Shown: positions 20,245 through 30,421 of the stretch, in pieces | How the letters are laid out: the number at the start of each line of letters is the position of its first letter | Position numbering within the stretch: position 1 is the first letter of the stretch | Assembly: GCF_026261605.1 (NCBI RefSeq) | Contig: NZ_CP102486.1 | Coordinates: forward strand, 3,100,001-3,164,000 | Direction: 5' to 3' | Length of the DNA stretch: 64,000 bases | Source: Dechloromonas sp. A34 | GTDB lineage: Bacteria > Pseudomonadota > Gammaproteobacteria > Burkholderiales > Rhodocyclaceae | Made by a program: the position numbers and the translations under genes | The notes under the pieces: model-generated | The model's input: the letters and a program-made list of their open reading frames with translations, nothing else | The model's database searches: none | Told to the model about the DNA's origin: nothing

Positions 20245-22328
20245 TGAGCTGCCGCCCAGCGGGCGCGAAATTCGACCGGGTTGACCGCCCGTCCGTGAAG
20301 ATGCCCCTGCAACTGCTGACAACCCAGTTGCGCCAGAAAGGCGGCTTGCTCGTCAGTTTCGACCCCTTCGGCGACAACCTCGAAATTCAGGCTGTTCGCC
20401 AGCTCCATGATGGTTCGGATAATCGCCTCGTCGCCGGAATTGCTGCCGATGCCCATGACGAAGGAACGGTCGATCTTCAACTGCTGCACCGGCAGCATTT
20501 TCAAGTAGCTCAGCGAGGAATAGCCGGTGCCGAAATCATCCAGCGCCAAACTGATACCCAACTCGCGCAAGCGCAACAGCACGCTGCGGGCGTCGCCGAC
20601 GCCCATGACCACCGATTCGGTCAGTTCCAGCTTCAGGCTGGCGGCATCCATGCCGGTTTCGTCGAGAATGTCACGCAGGGTGTCAATAAACTCGGGTCTT
20701 TCCAGCTGTTTTACCGACAGATTGACCGAGACCCGCGGCAGGTCGAATCCGCTCCGCCGCCACTGCATCACCTGCTGGCAGGTTTCGCGCAATACAAGGT
20801 TGCCTAGCGGGATGATCATTCCCGAATCCTCGACCAGCGGAATGAAGCTCGACGGCATGACCAGACCGAGTTCCGGGCTGTTCCAGCGGACCAACGCCTC
20901 GGCCCCGACCAGCCTGCCACTCAGCGTATCGACCTGGGGCTGAAGGTGGACGGAAAACTCGCCGTGGTCAAGCGCCCGGCGCAGCAGGTTTTCCATGCGG
21001 ATGCGCTCCCTGGCATCGCGCGTCATTTCAGGGGTATAGAAATGGAACTGCCCGCGGCCCACAGCCTTGGCGCGATACATCGCCGTATCGGCATTGCGCA
21101 TCAGATCAAGAACGCTCGAGCCGTCGCCCGGAAAGAGGCTGATGCCGATCGACGCCGAGAGGAAGAGTTCATGGTCGCCCAGACGGAAGGGAGTGTCGAA
21201 GGCGTCGATGATCTCGCGGGCCAGCATTTCCACCTCTTCTTCGCTGCGTACCGCTTCCATCAGGCAGATGAATTCGTCTCCGCCCAGGCGGGCCAGCATG
21301 TCGATCAGCCCGACATGTTCGGAAAGCCGCGCCCCGACAGCGATGAGCAACTCATCGCCAACGCCGTGGCCCAGGGAGTCGTTGACCTGTTTGAACTGGT
21401 CGAGGTCGATGAACAAGACAGCCAGCCGTTGGTCTTCCTGCCCCGACTCCTGCAGGCTGTACTCCAGCCGTTCAATGAAACAGCGCCGGTTGGCCAGGCC
21501 GGTCAAGGGATCATGATAGGCCAGGTAATTGAGTTTGCTCTCGGCTTGCCGCCGCTCCGAAATCTCGGCCTTGAGCTGGGTGTTGGTGCGCTTGAGCTCG
21601 TCGGTGCGCGCCTCGACCTGAATCTCCAATGTGTCGCGCGCCGCCTCGATATGCCTTTCCTGCTCCTTGAGGATGCGCTGGGCGCGTCGCACCACCACGT
21701 ACTGCATCAGGTAGAGCGCGGCAAAGACCAGGAAAACGCCGGCCGTGACCCACCACAGGCTGCGCTGCAACTGGACCATGAAGGGTGTGACGTCCTGATA
21801 GAGTTCGAAGACGCCTTCAATTGACTGGTCCTTGGCCATTACCGGGATGTAGCTCGCCAGCACATCGACTTCGGCCCGTGCCCCCTCGAAGGTATCGATA
21901 CTGTTCCGATGTGTCAGATCGCTGGTCACCACGCCATTCATCGCAGCGCGGAATCCGGCGTTATCCAGACTGTTTTCGCCGATCTGTGCCGGGTCCGATG
22001 AAAAGACCGTCATCCCCAGACGGTTGTAGATCTTGACCCTGATCACCGCCGTGTGGCGCATCAGGGCAACGACGCTCTGCTTCAGTTCCTTGGCCTCGAC
22101 GGATTGCTTGAGGAAATCCGCATCGCGCCCAACCGAGGCGTCCATCAGATTATCCAGGGGGTTGCGCAGCGAATTCTCGAAAACCTGCGCCATCGCCACA
22201 TTACGGCTTTCGGCCAGTTCGGTAATCTGCTTCAGCGAAAGTTGCCGGTAGAACGGTCCCAACACCCCGGCCGCCAGCACGATGAGGATAAAACTGACCG
22301 TCGAGAAGTAGCGCGAAAGGTTGAACAT
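20241..22328 (-). CDS. Membrane-bound GGDEF-EAL cyclic-di-GMP protein
   Basis: The 695-aa protein has one N-terminal span, a periplasmic sensor region of about 160 residues (30-190, containing VKIYNRLGMTVFSSDPAQIG), a second span near 195-215, a coiled coil (QERHIEAARDTLEIQVEART), then GGDEF (RLGGDEF) and EAL (GAEALVRW) domains. DDFGTGYSSLSYL and EGVET are intact, so both activities are possible. It follows radA by 27 bases and overlaps the FtsX-type permease by 4 bases. What it senses is unknown; the periplasmic part resembles a single Cache-like domain. Confidence 0.92.
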   Translation of the reverse strand: MFNLSRYFSTVSFILIVLAAGVLGPFYRQLSLKQITELAESRNVAMAQVFENSLRNPLDNLMDASVGRDADFLKQSVEAKELKQSVVALMRHTAVIRVKIYNRLGMTVFSSDPAQIGENSLDNAGFRAAMNGVVTSDLTHRNSIDTFEGARAEVDVLASYIPVMAKDQSIEGVFELYQDVTPFMVQLQRSLWWVTAGVFLVFAALYLMQYVVVRRAQRILKEQERHIEAARDTLEIQVEARTDELKRTNTQLKAEISERRQAESKLNYLAYHDPLTGLANRRCFIERLEYSLQESGQEDQRLAVLFIDLDQFKQVNDSLGHGVGDELLIAVGARLSEHVGLIDMLARLGGDEFICLMEAVRSEEEVEMLAREIIDAFDTPFRLGDHELFLSASIGISLFPGDGSSVLDLMRNADTAMYRAKAVGRGQFHFYTPEMTRDARERIRMENLLRRALDHGEFSVHLQPQVDTLSGRLVGAEALVRWNSPELGLVMPSSFIPLVEDSGMIIPLGNLVLRETCQQVMQWRRSGFDLPRVSVNLSVKQLERPEFIDTLRDILDETGMDAASLKLELTESVVMGVGDARSVLLRLRELGISLALDDFGTGYSSLSYLKMLPVQQLKIDRSFVMGIGSNSGDEAIIRTIMELANSLNFEVVAEGVETDEQAAFLAQLGCQQLQGHLHGRAVNPVEFRARWAAAQ

Positions 22329-22355
22329 GGTGGCGGAGATCAGTATTCCGGCAGC

Positions 22356-23714
22356 TTATTCCAACTCACGGATCCGCGCCACCGCTTCCTCGACGCGCCT
22401 AACGGCGATCACCTCCATGCCTGCAATCGCCTGTTTCGGCCGATTGGCCTCGGGAATCAGGGCCCGGGTGAAGCCCAGCTTGGCAGCTTCCTTCAGCCGC
22501 TCCTGGCCGCGCGGTGCCGGCCGGATCTCGCCGGCCAGGCCAACCTCACCAAATACTATAAGTTTCGATGGTAGAGGCTTGTTTTTCAACGACGATGTTA
22601 TCGACAGCAGTACCGCCAGGTCGGCCGCCGGCTCGGTGATCTTGACGCCACCGACGGCATTGACGAAGACATCCTGGTCAAAGCACACAATCCCGGCGTG
22701 GCGATGCAGCACCGCCAGCAGCATGGCCAGCCGCTGCGCTTCGAGGCCGACCGTCAGGCGCCGCGGATTGCCGTGGGCACTATCGACCAGTGCCTGGATC
22801 TCGACCAGCAGGGGACGCGTGCCCTCCTGCGTCACCATCACGCAAGAGCCTGCGACGTCCTGGCCATGTTGCGACAGGAACAGTGCCGAGGGATTGCTCA
22901 CGCCTTTCAACCCAGTTTCGGTCATCGCAAACACGCCGATTTCATTGACCGCGCCAAAGCGGTTCTTGATCGCCCGCACCAGGCGGAAACTGGAATGGGT
23001 ATCGCCTTCGAAATAAAGCACGGTGTCTACAATGTGCTCCAGCACGCGCGGCCCGGCCAGCGCTCCGTCCTTGGTGACGTGGCCGACGAGCAGCACGGTG
23101 ATGCCGGACTGCTTGGCCAGCCGCGTCAGCTGGGCCGCGCATTCGCGAACCTGGGCCACCGAACCCGGGGCGCTCGACAATTGATCGGACCACAGGGTCT
23201 GGATCGAGTCGATCACCGCCACCTGCGGTTTTTCCGCCTGCAAGGTAGCGAGAATGCGCTCCAGGTTGATCTCGGCCATCAGTTGCAGATCGCGGGTGTC
23301 GAGGCCAAGCCGGCGGGCGCGCAAAGCCACCTGTTCGCCCGATTCCTCGCCGCTGACGTAGAGCACCCGGTGCTCGGCCGAGAGATGGGCCAGCGCCTGC
23401 AACAGTAGGGTGCTCTTGCCGATGCCCGGGTCGCCACCGATCAGCACCACTCCGCCGGAGACCAGTCCGCCGCCGAGCGCCCGGTCGAATTCGCCGATCC
23501 CGGTCGCCACCCGCTCGACTTCACGGGCCTCGATTTGCGACAGCGTCTGCAACCGTGCCGTCGGCGCCAAGGACTCGAAGCGATGCCCCGTGCTTTTCTC
23601 GGCCACGCTTTCGACCAGGGTATTCCACTCGCTGCAACCCGGGCACTGGCCCTGCCATTTCGGGCTGCTCGCCCCGCACTCGCTACAAACGTAGATCGAC
23701 TTCGCCTTGGCCAC
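22356..23714 (-). CDS. radA: DNA repair protein RadA (Sms)
   Basis: RadA is a RecA-like ATPase that promotes branch migration during recombination and processing of stalled forks. The 452-aa protein has an N-terminal zinc finger (CSECG...CPGCSEW), Walker A GGDPGIGKST, the RadA-specific KNRFG motif (KNRFGAVNEIG), and a C-terminal Lon protease-like domain. It starts at a GTG (MAKAKSIYVC) directly after the alr stop with no bases between, so translation is probably coupled. Confidence 0.97.
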   Translation of the reverse strand: MAKAKSIYVCSECGASSPKWQGQCPGCSEWNTLVESVAEKSTGHRFESLAPTARLQTLSQIEAREVERVATGIGEFDRALGGGLVSGGVVLIGGDPGIGKSTLLLQALAHLSAEHRVLYVSGEESGEQVALRARRLGLDTRDLQLMAEINLERILATLQAEKPQVAVIDSIQTLWSDQLSSAPGSVAQVRECAAQLTRLAKQSGITVLLVGHVTKDGALAGPRVLEHIVDTVLYFEGDTHSSFRLVRAIKNRFGAVNEIGVFAMTETGLKGVSNPSALFLSQHGQDVAGSCVMVTQEGTRPLLVEIQALVDSAHGNPRRLTVGLEAQRLAMLLAVLHRHAGIVCFDQDVFVNAVGGVKITEPAADLAVLLSITSSLKNKPLPSKLIVFGEVGLAGEIRPAPRGQERLKEAAKLGFTRALIPEANRPKQAIAGMEVIAVRRVEEAVARIRELE

Positions 23715-24808
23715 TCAGATATCCCCGATTTCCACCGGCACCCGCGGCGCCAGGGCACAGAACAGTTCGTAGGCAATGGTGCCGGCTGCGGCCGCCACCT
23801 CGTCGGCCGGCACCTCGCCGGCGGCTCCCCTGCCCCACAGCGTGACCGGGGCGCCGATGCCGGCTTCCGGGATGGCGCTCAGATCGCAGGCCAGCATGTC
23901 CATCGACACCCGCCCGACCGTCTGCGTACGCTTGCCCATCACCGCGATCGGCGTACCGTTCGGCGCATGCCGGGGTAACCGTCGGCATAACCGCAGGCGA
24001 CGACACCGATCCGCATCGGGCGCTCGGCCACGAAGGTACCGCCGTAGCCGACGCGGTCGCCGGCCACCAAATCCTGCACGCCAATGATTCGACTTTCCAG
24101 CGCCATGGCCGGTTGCAGACCGAGTTCGGCAGCACTCTGTTCGGCAAAGGGGCTGGCGCCATAGAGCATGATGCCCGGCCGCACCCAGTCGCCGTGCGCC
24201 TGCGGGTGACGCAGGATGGCCGCCGAGTTGGCCAGACAGACCGGACCACTCCAGTCGCCGGCCAAAGCCCGGAAACGCTCAAGCTGACCAGCGATGCCGC
24301 GCTCGCCGTCGGCTTCGGCAAAATGGGTCATCAGCGTGACTTCGATCTGCGGTATCTGACGTAGCGTCTCCCAGGCCTTGGCCAGGGTGGGCGCTGTAAA
24401 GCCGAGGCGGTTCATGCCGGTATTCAGTTTCAGGCAGACCGCGACCGGCGCATCGAAACGCCCGGCCCGGACCAGCATTTCGAGTTGCTCCAGACAATGG
24501 ATCACCGTCGTCAGGCGGTGCTCGATCACCGCCCGTACGTCACGCGCACTGAAGATGCCTTCAAGCAACAGAATCGGCTGGGTGACGCCGGCTTCGCGCA
24601 AGGCGACGGCGTTTTCGCACTCCAGCATGGCAAAGCCGTCCGCCTCGCCACGCAGCGCCTCGACCGCCCGCCACTGGCCGTGTCCATAGGCATTGGCCTT
24701 GATCACGGCCCAGGCCTTGGCGCTGGAGGCATGACGCTTGGCCAGGCGATAGTTGTGTAGCAGGGCCGCCGGCGCGATACGCGCCCGGATGGGACGGGAA
24801 GTCTTCAT
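23715..24808 (-). CDS. alr: Alanine racemase, with an apparent 1-base deletion
   Basis: Alr converts L-alanine to D-alanine for peptidoglycan. The frame from 24808 carries the PLP-lysine motif [10 protein letters not shown] and reads to GYADGYPG, then goes out of phase. A second frame (23715-23942) supplies the rest, including [10 protein letters not shown] with the catalytic Tyr-loop region. Adding one base in the GGGG at 23972-23975 (CCCC on the coding strand) joins them as [18 protein letters not shown] and gives a 364-aa enzyme of normal length. It overlaps the LysR gene by 4 bases and abuts radA. Confidence 0.93.
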
Positions 24809-25707
24809 AAAGCCAGATCTTTCAGTTTGCTCTTGGCAAAGTCGATAAAGGTCGCGGCCAGCCGCGACTGGAAACGGTCCTGGGGATGAACGAGATAGAG
24901 GCTGCGTTTCAATGGCGGATGCAACGCAATGGCGACCAGTCCGCCGAGCCGGATCTCCTTGTCAACCACGGCCCGCGAGACGATGGCAAATCCGAGGCCG
25001 GTCGACACGACGCCTTTCAAGGCCTCCGGGCTCCCCAGCTCCATCTGGGTCTTCAGCGTTTCCGGAGCGATCTTGTGGGCGCGGAAATAACTGTCGGTAA
25101 TTTCCCTGGTCCCTGAACCCGGCTCGCGGGAAATGAATTCATAATCGGCCAGCACTTTCGGCGTGACCGAGGTCATGCCGGCCAGCGGGTAGTCCGGCGT
25201 GCAGATCACCTGCAACTCGTCTTCGCAGCAAATCTGGCTGGCTAGCCCGGGAAGTTTGGCCGGCGCCTCGATCAGGCCGATATCGAGCGTGTGCTCGGCC
25301 ACCCGTCCTTCGATGCTTTCGGAATTGGCGACGAACAGCCGCGCCCTGACCTGCGGGTAGAGCGCATTGAATTCGCCCAGCACGCGCGGCAGCATGAACT
25401 CGGCAATCGTCGTGCTGGCTCCGACCAGCAGCGGGCCGCGCATCTCGCCGGTCATTTCGCCAAGACGGGTTTCCATCTCGTCAGAAAGGGCGAGAATCTT
25501 TTCGGCGAAGGAAAGCACCAGTTCGCCGGCCGGCGTCAGCGAAATGCCGCCGTGGCGCCGTTCGAACAGTCGCGTACCGTATTGCTCCTCGAGTTGCTTG
25601 ATCTGAAAAGTCACCGCCGGCTGAGACATGAATAGTGCATCGGCGGCGCGGGTGAAGCTCAGATTTTTGGCTACGGCATGAAAGACCTGCAAGCGCCGGT
25701 CAGCCAT
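24805..25707 (-). CDS. LysR-family transcriptional regulator
   Basis: This 300-aa regulator has an N-terminal winged helix-turn-helix (NLSFTRAADALFMSQPAVTFQI) and a two-lobe effector domain (about residues 90-295). It resembles the CbbR/CysB/YeiE branch, with STTIAEFMLPRVLGEF. The ligand is not clear. It is the first gene of a run with alr, radA, GGDEF-EAL and the permease, and diverges from lplT across 274 bases that probably hold its binding sites. No individual operator could be defended there. Confidence 0.92.
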   Translation of the reverse strand: MADRRLQVFHAVAKNLSFTRAADALFMSQPAVTFQIKQLEEQYGTRLFERRHGGISLTPAGELVLSFAEKILALSDEMETRLGEMTGEMRGPLLVGASTTIAEFMLPRVLGEFNALYPQVRARLFVANSESIEGRVAEHTLDIGLIEAPAKLPGLASQICCEDELQVICTPDYPLAGMTSVTPKVLADYEFISREPGSGTREITDSYFRAHKIAPETLKTQMELGSPEALKGVVSTGLGFAIVSRAVVDKEIRLGGLVAIALHPPLKRSLYLVHPQDRFQSRLAATFIDFAKSKLKDLAL

Positions 25708-25981
25708 GATGGTTCTCCATTATGAGTGCGGGCGATATTCAATCACATTCTCGAACGCTTCCGCCGGGCACTTCGGGTTTTGATCAAAATTCAGGAGTCC
25801 TTGCGGCATTTCCGATGCTGTCATCGCAATTTAACCTCGCACCGTCAGGCTCTCCACCACCCCATCACGATTCGCGCTAACCGGCCCGCCGATACACAAC
25901 TCGAACCGCACCGCAAGCCTTGCGCCACTTCCAAAGCGTGGTATAACCCTCGACCAAAGTTATAACGAGACAAAAGTCCAA

Positions 25982-27247
25982 GTGCCATTTGGCTTCTACA
26001 TCATCATGGCAGCGCAGTTCTTTTCCGCGCTGGCCGACAACGCTCTGCTCATAGCCGCCATCGCCGCGCTTCGCGAGATGCATGCGCCATCCGAGTACGA
26101 ACCGCTGCTCAAAACCTTCTTCACGGTCTCCTACGTCGTGCTGGCGGCGTTTGTCGGCGCCTTTGCCGACTCGATGCCAAAGGGTCGCGTGATGTTCATC
26201 AGCAACCTGATCAAGATCGTCGGTTGCAGCATGATGTTCTTCGGTGCCCATCCGCTGCTCGCCTATGCCGTCGTCGGCCTTGGCGCTGCTGCCTACTCGC
26301 CGGCCAAATACGGCATCCTCACCGAATACCTGCCGCATCGCCTGCTGGTCGTCGCCAATGGCTGGATCGAGGGCCTGACCGTCGGCGCCATCATTCTCGG
26401 GGTGGTCATCGGCGGCACCCTGATCCGCCCGGAAATTTCCCAGGTCCTGCTCGCCTTCGACTTTCCGCTGATTAACACCGGGGTCGATACCGTCGGTGAA
26501 ATGGCCTTGTCGATCGTTGCCGTACTCTATTTACTGGCGACGCTATTCAATCTTTACGTCCCGGATACCGGTGTCGATCACAAGCAGCTGAAGAAGAACC
26601 CGTTCTTCCTGATTCACGAATTCAACCATTGCCTGGCGCTACTCTGGCGCGACAAGCTGGGGCAAATATCCCTGGCGGTCACCACGCTGTTCTGGGGCGC
26701 CGGAGCCACACTACAATTCATCGTCATCAAGTGGGCCGATACCGCACTCGATCTTGGCCTCTCCAAAGCGTCCCTGCTGCAGGGGGTGGTCGCGGTCGGC
26801 GTCGCCATCGGCGCCATCGTAGCCGCCAAGTACATCACGCTGCGTAAATCGGTACGGGTCATCCCGCTCGGCATTGCCATGGGTTTGATCGTTCTGATCA
26901 TGAACTTCGTCAACAGCATCTGGCTGGCCGTGCCCTTGCTGATCCTGATCGGTGGCCTTTCCGGATTCTTCGTGGTGCCGATGAACGCCCTGCTCCAGCA
27001 TCGTGGCCACATCCTGATGGGGGCCGGCCATTCGATCGCGGTGCAGAATTTCAACGAGAATCTGTCGATCCTGATCATGACCGGGCTCTACTACCTGATG
27101 ATCCGGATGGACCTGTCAATCCACTGGGTGGTCACGCTGTTCGGCCTCTTCGTCAGCGGACTGATGTACATGATCCGTCTGCGCCATCTCGCCAACCAGA
27201 GGATTCAGGACGACGTCCAGCATCTGGACGACTCGGCCCATCACTAA
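25982..27247 (+). CDS. lplT: Lysophospholipid transporter LplT (MFS)
   Basis: LplT flips lysophospholipids inward across the inner membrane for re-acylation. The 421-aa protein starts at a GTG, and MPFGFYIIMAAQFFSALADNALL matches the LplT N-terminus closely. About 12 hydrophobic segments are present, with the conserved AAYSPAKYGILTE and a GSGGFFVVPMNALLQ-like segment. The usual partner acyltransferase (aas) gene is not in the window; here the neighbour is the divergent LysR gene. It converges on the uracil-DNA glycosylase gene 7 bases downstream. Confidence 0.9.
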   Translation: MPFGFYIIMAAQFFSALADNALLIAAIAALREMHAPSEYEPLLKTFFTVSYVVLAAFVGAFADSMPKGRVMFISNLIKIVGCSMMFFGAHPLLAYAVVGLGAAAYSPAKYGILTEYLPHRLLVVANGWIEGLTVGAIILGVVIGGTLIRPEISQVLLAFDFPLINTGVDTVGEMALSIVAVLYLLATLFNLYVPDTGVDHKQLKKNPFFLIHEFNHCLALLWRDKLGQISLAVTTLFWGAGATLQFIVIKWADTALDLGLSKASLLQGVVAVGVAIGAIVAAKYITLRKSVRVIPLGIAMGLIVLIMNFVNSIWLAVPLLILIGGLSGFFVVPMNALLQHRGHILMGAGHSIAVQNFNENLSILIMTGLYYLMIRMDLSIHWVVTLFGLFVSGLMYMIRLRHLANQRIQDDVQHLDDSAHH

Positions 27248-27254
27248 CCGTCGG

Positions 27255-28058
27255 TCAGAACGGCAGCACCGGGCTGGCCGCTTCACGCAAGACGCGGCGG
27301 GCAAATAGCAGATCTTCCCAGGCCTTGGCCTTGTCCGGCAGGTTTCGCAGCAGGTAGGCCGGGTGATAGGTCACGACGACCGGAATCCCGGCATACTCAA
27401 AACGTTTGCCACGCAACGAGGCGAGCGACTTGTCGTCGTGCAGCACGCTGTGCACCGCGACCTTGCCGAGCAGGACGATGATCTTCGGTTTGAGCAATGC
27501 AATCTGGCGTTCGAGATAAGGCCGGCAGGCAGCCAGTTCCGCTGCTTCCGGCGTCCGATTGCCGGGCGGCCGGCATTTCACCGCATTGCCGATATAGACC
27601 TTGTTGCCGCGTGCGATATCGAGCGCGCCCAGCATATTGTCAAGCAGCTTTCCGGCTTGCCCGACAAAGGGCTCGCCCTGGGCATCCTCGTCGGCGCCCG
27701 GCCCTTCACCGATAAACAGCCAGTCCGGATGCAAATCGCCGACCCCAAGCACCGCCTGCTTGCGCTGCTGACACAGCGGGCAGGCCTGGCACGTCGCTAC
27801 CCGCCTGGCCAGTTCCGGCCAATCCAGGGTGTCGATATCGGCCATTCCCGACGCACCAAGCGGAGCGGCTGGAGCGATCGGCGGAGCTGGCTGCGCTGCC
27901 GTCGGTTGCAGTAGCGGCGGAGCCAACTCGGGCTGTCCGGTCGCGGCAACGGCGAGCGGGGCAGTAACGGATTCGGCGGCCGGCTGTTCGTTCTCCCGCA
28001 ACACCCATATCGGCGAAATACCCATCTCGACCAGCATCTGCTCGCGGCTCAGGCTCAT
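27255..28058 (-). CDS. Uracil-DNA glycosylase, family 4 (Fe-S)
   Basis: This removes uracil from DNA to start base excision repair. The 267-aa protein has a Pro/Ala-rich N-terminal extension of about 75 residues, then the [4Fe-4S] Cys pair CQACPLC, motif [27 protein letters not shown] with another cluster Cys, and HPAYLLR near the end. These are the family 4 signatures. It overlaps rimI by 4 bases, in a tsaB-rimI-udg run. The N-terminal extension is of unknown use. Confidence 0.93.
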   Translation of the reverse strand: MSLSREQMLVEMGISPIWVLRENEQPAAESVTAPLAVAATGQPELAPPLLQPTAAQPAPPIAPAAPLGASGMADIDTLDWPELARRVATCQACPLCQQRKQAVLGVGDLHPDWLFIGEGPGADEDAQGEPFVGQAGKLLDNMLGALDIARGNKVYIGNAVKCRPPGNRTPEAAELAACRPYLERQIALLKPKIIVLLGKVAVHSVLHDDKSLASLRGKRFEYAGIPVVVTYHPAYLLRNLPDKAKAWEDLLFARRVLREAASPVLPF

Positions 28059-28516
28059 GCCAGTTCCTTCTCAAAAATCAATCCGTCCTCGCGGCCGACG
28101 ATCGCGGGGTAGTAGCCCTTGCGTTGGCCGATCTGGCGAAAGCCGAAGTGCCGATACAACTCGACCGCCTTGTCGTTCGAGGGCCGGACTTCGAGAAACA
28201 GCATGCGTGCCCCACCCAGCCGGGCACACTCCATGGCGTGGCGCAGCAGCCGGGCGCCATAGCCCTGCCCCTGGTAACGCCTGCAGACACCAATGTTGAG
28301 CAGGTGCGCCTCGTCGATGACCGACATGACCACCGAAAAACCGATCAGGTCGCCACCCAGACGCAGAACCCAGACACTGTAGCCGGCGCTCAGCGAATCG
28401 GCGAAATTGCCCCGCGACCAGGGGAATGTCTGCAGCGATGCTTCGAGCGCCGCCACGGCATCGAGGTCGTGCTCGTTCATCGGGAAAAACTCGGCCGAAA
28501 TTGACAGCTCGCTCAC
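28055..28516 (-). CDS. rimI: Ribosomal protein S18 alanine N-acetyltransferase RimI
   Basis: RimI acetylates the N-terminal alanine of ribosomal protein S18. The 153-aa GNAT protein has the acetyl-CoA loop RRYQGQGYGARLLRH and the C-terminal ELYRHFGFRQIGQRKGYY, which is strongly RimI-like. It overlaps tsaB by 4 bases upstream and the glycosylase gene by 4 downstream, a gene neighbourhood common in proteobacteria. Confidence 0.95.
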   Translation of the reverse strand: MSELSISAEFFPMNEHDLDAVAALEASLQTFPWSRGNFADSLSAGYSVWVLRLGGDLIGFSVVMSVIDEAHLLNIGVCRRYQGQGYGARLLRHAMECARLGGARMLFLEVRPSNDKAVELYRHFGFRQIGQRKGYYPAIVGREDGLIFEKELA

Positions 28517-29202
28517 GCCCGTCCGCCGTCGGCCAGGCGCTCGGCCACCGTTTTGGCAACCTTGTCGCGGATATAGAGTGGCGCCGCCAGCGCCGGGTCG
28601 ATACCCTCGCCCCGCTCGGCACGCGGCGCCGCCAGCCGAGCCAGGGCCGAAGCGGTCGGCAGAACCCCTGGCTGCACGTCAATACCGGCTGCCGTCAAAC
28701 GTTCCTGCATGACGGGATAGGCCACCGGCGCATTGCCGCAGGCCAGCCAGACGGAATCACCGGGCAGCGCCACGTTGGACGGCGAGGCGACGCAAATCTC
28801 GCCGTCCAGCCGATAACCGTCGGCCACTCGCACATAGCGGCCGGAATAGACCTCACCCATCCGCGCATCGAGCAGCGCCAGCACGCGCTCGGCGCCGGTC
28901 AGCGCCGCCATCGCCTCGAGACTGGTGACTGGAATCAAAGGGATACTGGCGGCCACTGCCAAACCCTGGGCCGCACCACAAGCGATGCGCAGGCCGGTAA
29001 AGGCGCCCGGCCCGACGCCAAAGGCAATGGCATCGAGTTGGCTGACTTTCAACCCCGCATCGCGCAGCAGGTCGCGGACCAGGGGGAGCAAGGTTTCGGA
29101 GTGGGAGCGCCCGGTCGGGCAGAGTTTCTCGACCACTTCGCCATCACGCCAGAGGGCGCAGGAGCCAAGTTCGGTGGAGGTTTCGAGGGCAAGAATCAGC
29201 AT
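28513..29202 (-). CDS. tsaB: tRNA t6A biosynthesis protein TsaB
   Basis: TsaB is the ASKHA-fold partner of TsaD in the complex that puts threonylcarbamoyl on A37 of ANN-decoding tRNAs. I chose the ATG at 29202 (MLILALETSTELGSCAL) since this is the family N-terminus; the frame opens 24 bases earlier at a GTG. SETLLPLVRDLL and GPGAFTGLRIACG are diagnostic. The length is 229 aa. Confidence 0.94.
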   Translation of the reverse strand: MLILALETSTELGSCALWRDGEVVEKLCPTGRSHSETLLPLVRDLLRDAGLKVSQLDAIAFGVGPGAFTGLRIACGAAQGLAVAASIPLIPVTSLEAMAALTGAERVLALLDARMGEVYSGRYVRVADGYRLDGEICVASPSNVALPGDSVWLACGNAPVAYPVMQERLTAAGIDVQPGVLPTASALARLAAPRAERGEGIDPALAAPLYIRDKVAKTVAERLADGGRA

Positions 29203-29241
29203 GGGGCGCCATTTTACCGGAGGCACGCCCTGCTCGGGGCT

Positions 29242-29535
29242 TCAATCGCGGCGCCTGCCGTGTCCGCCCCGCCCATCGCGATAAGGCTGCCAGTCACGCT
29301 GCTCGCGGATTTCCTCGCGCATCCGGCGTCGGTCTTCGGGCGGCACGTCCCGCCAGCGCTGGCGCCGTTCATCACGCTGAATGTCGCGATCCTGCTGCCA
29401 GTGTTCGCGCATTTGCTGCCGCATCTGCCGGCGTTCTTCCGGCGGCAGATCGCGCCAATAACCCTGCGCCCAGCCAGTACCGGCCCCACCGAACAGGCTG
29501 AGGAACAACAGGGCGAGGACGAGACAGCGTTTCAT
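29242..29535 (-). CDS. Small secreted Arg/Glu-rich protein with a two-copy repeat
   Basis: The function is unknown. From the ATG at 29535 the 97-aa product has a clear signal peptide (MKRCLVLALLFLSLF...WAQG), so it is probably periplasmic. The mature part contains two copies of an 18-residue unit, WRDLPPEERRQMRQQMRE (27-44) and WRDVPPEDRRRMREEIRE (61-78), separated by a highly charged helix, and ends in a Gly/Arg tail. The PPEER...M pattern resembles DUF3106-like and Spy-like small periplasmic proteins. It diverges from the OmpR-type regulator gene, which makes it a possible target. Confidence 0.75.
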   Translation of the reverse strand: MKRCLVLALLFLSLFGGAGTGWAQGYWRDLPPEERRQMRQQMREHWQQDRDIQRDERRQRWRDVPPEDRRRMREEIREQRDWQPYRDGRGGHGRRRD

Positions 29536-29695
29536 GGCGATCGATGCTAGAACAGTTTTCATCTGCGGTCATTGTCCGTCCGCCCCGCGCGGACCACTGG
29601 CCGGAAGTGTAAAAGAATGTTTCCTGCGGCGGCGTGGCAATTCCTTGTTACCATTTCCCACGCTTCATTCACCGACCGCAATTATCCTTGCCCGC

Positions 29696-30417
<722 letters not shown>

Positions 30418-30421
<4 letters not shown>

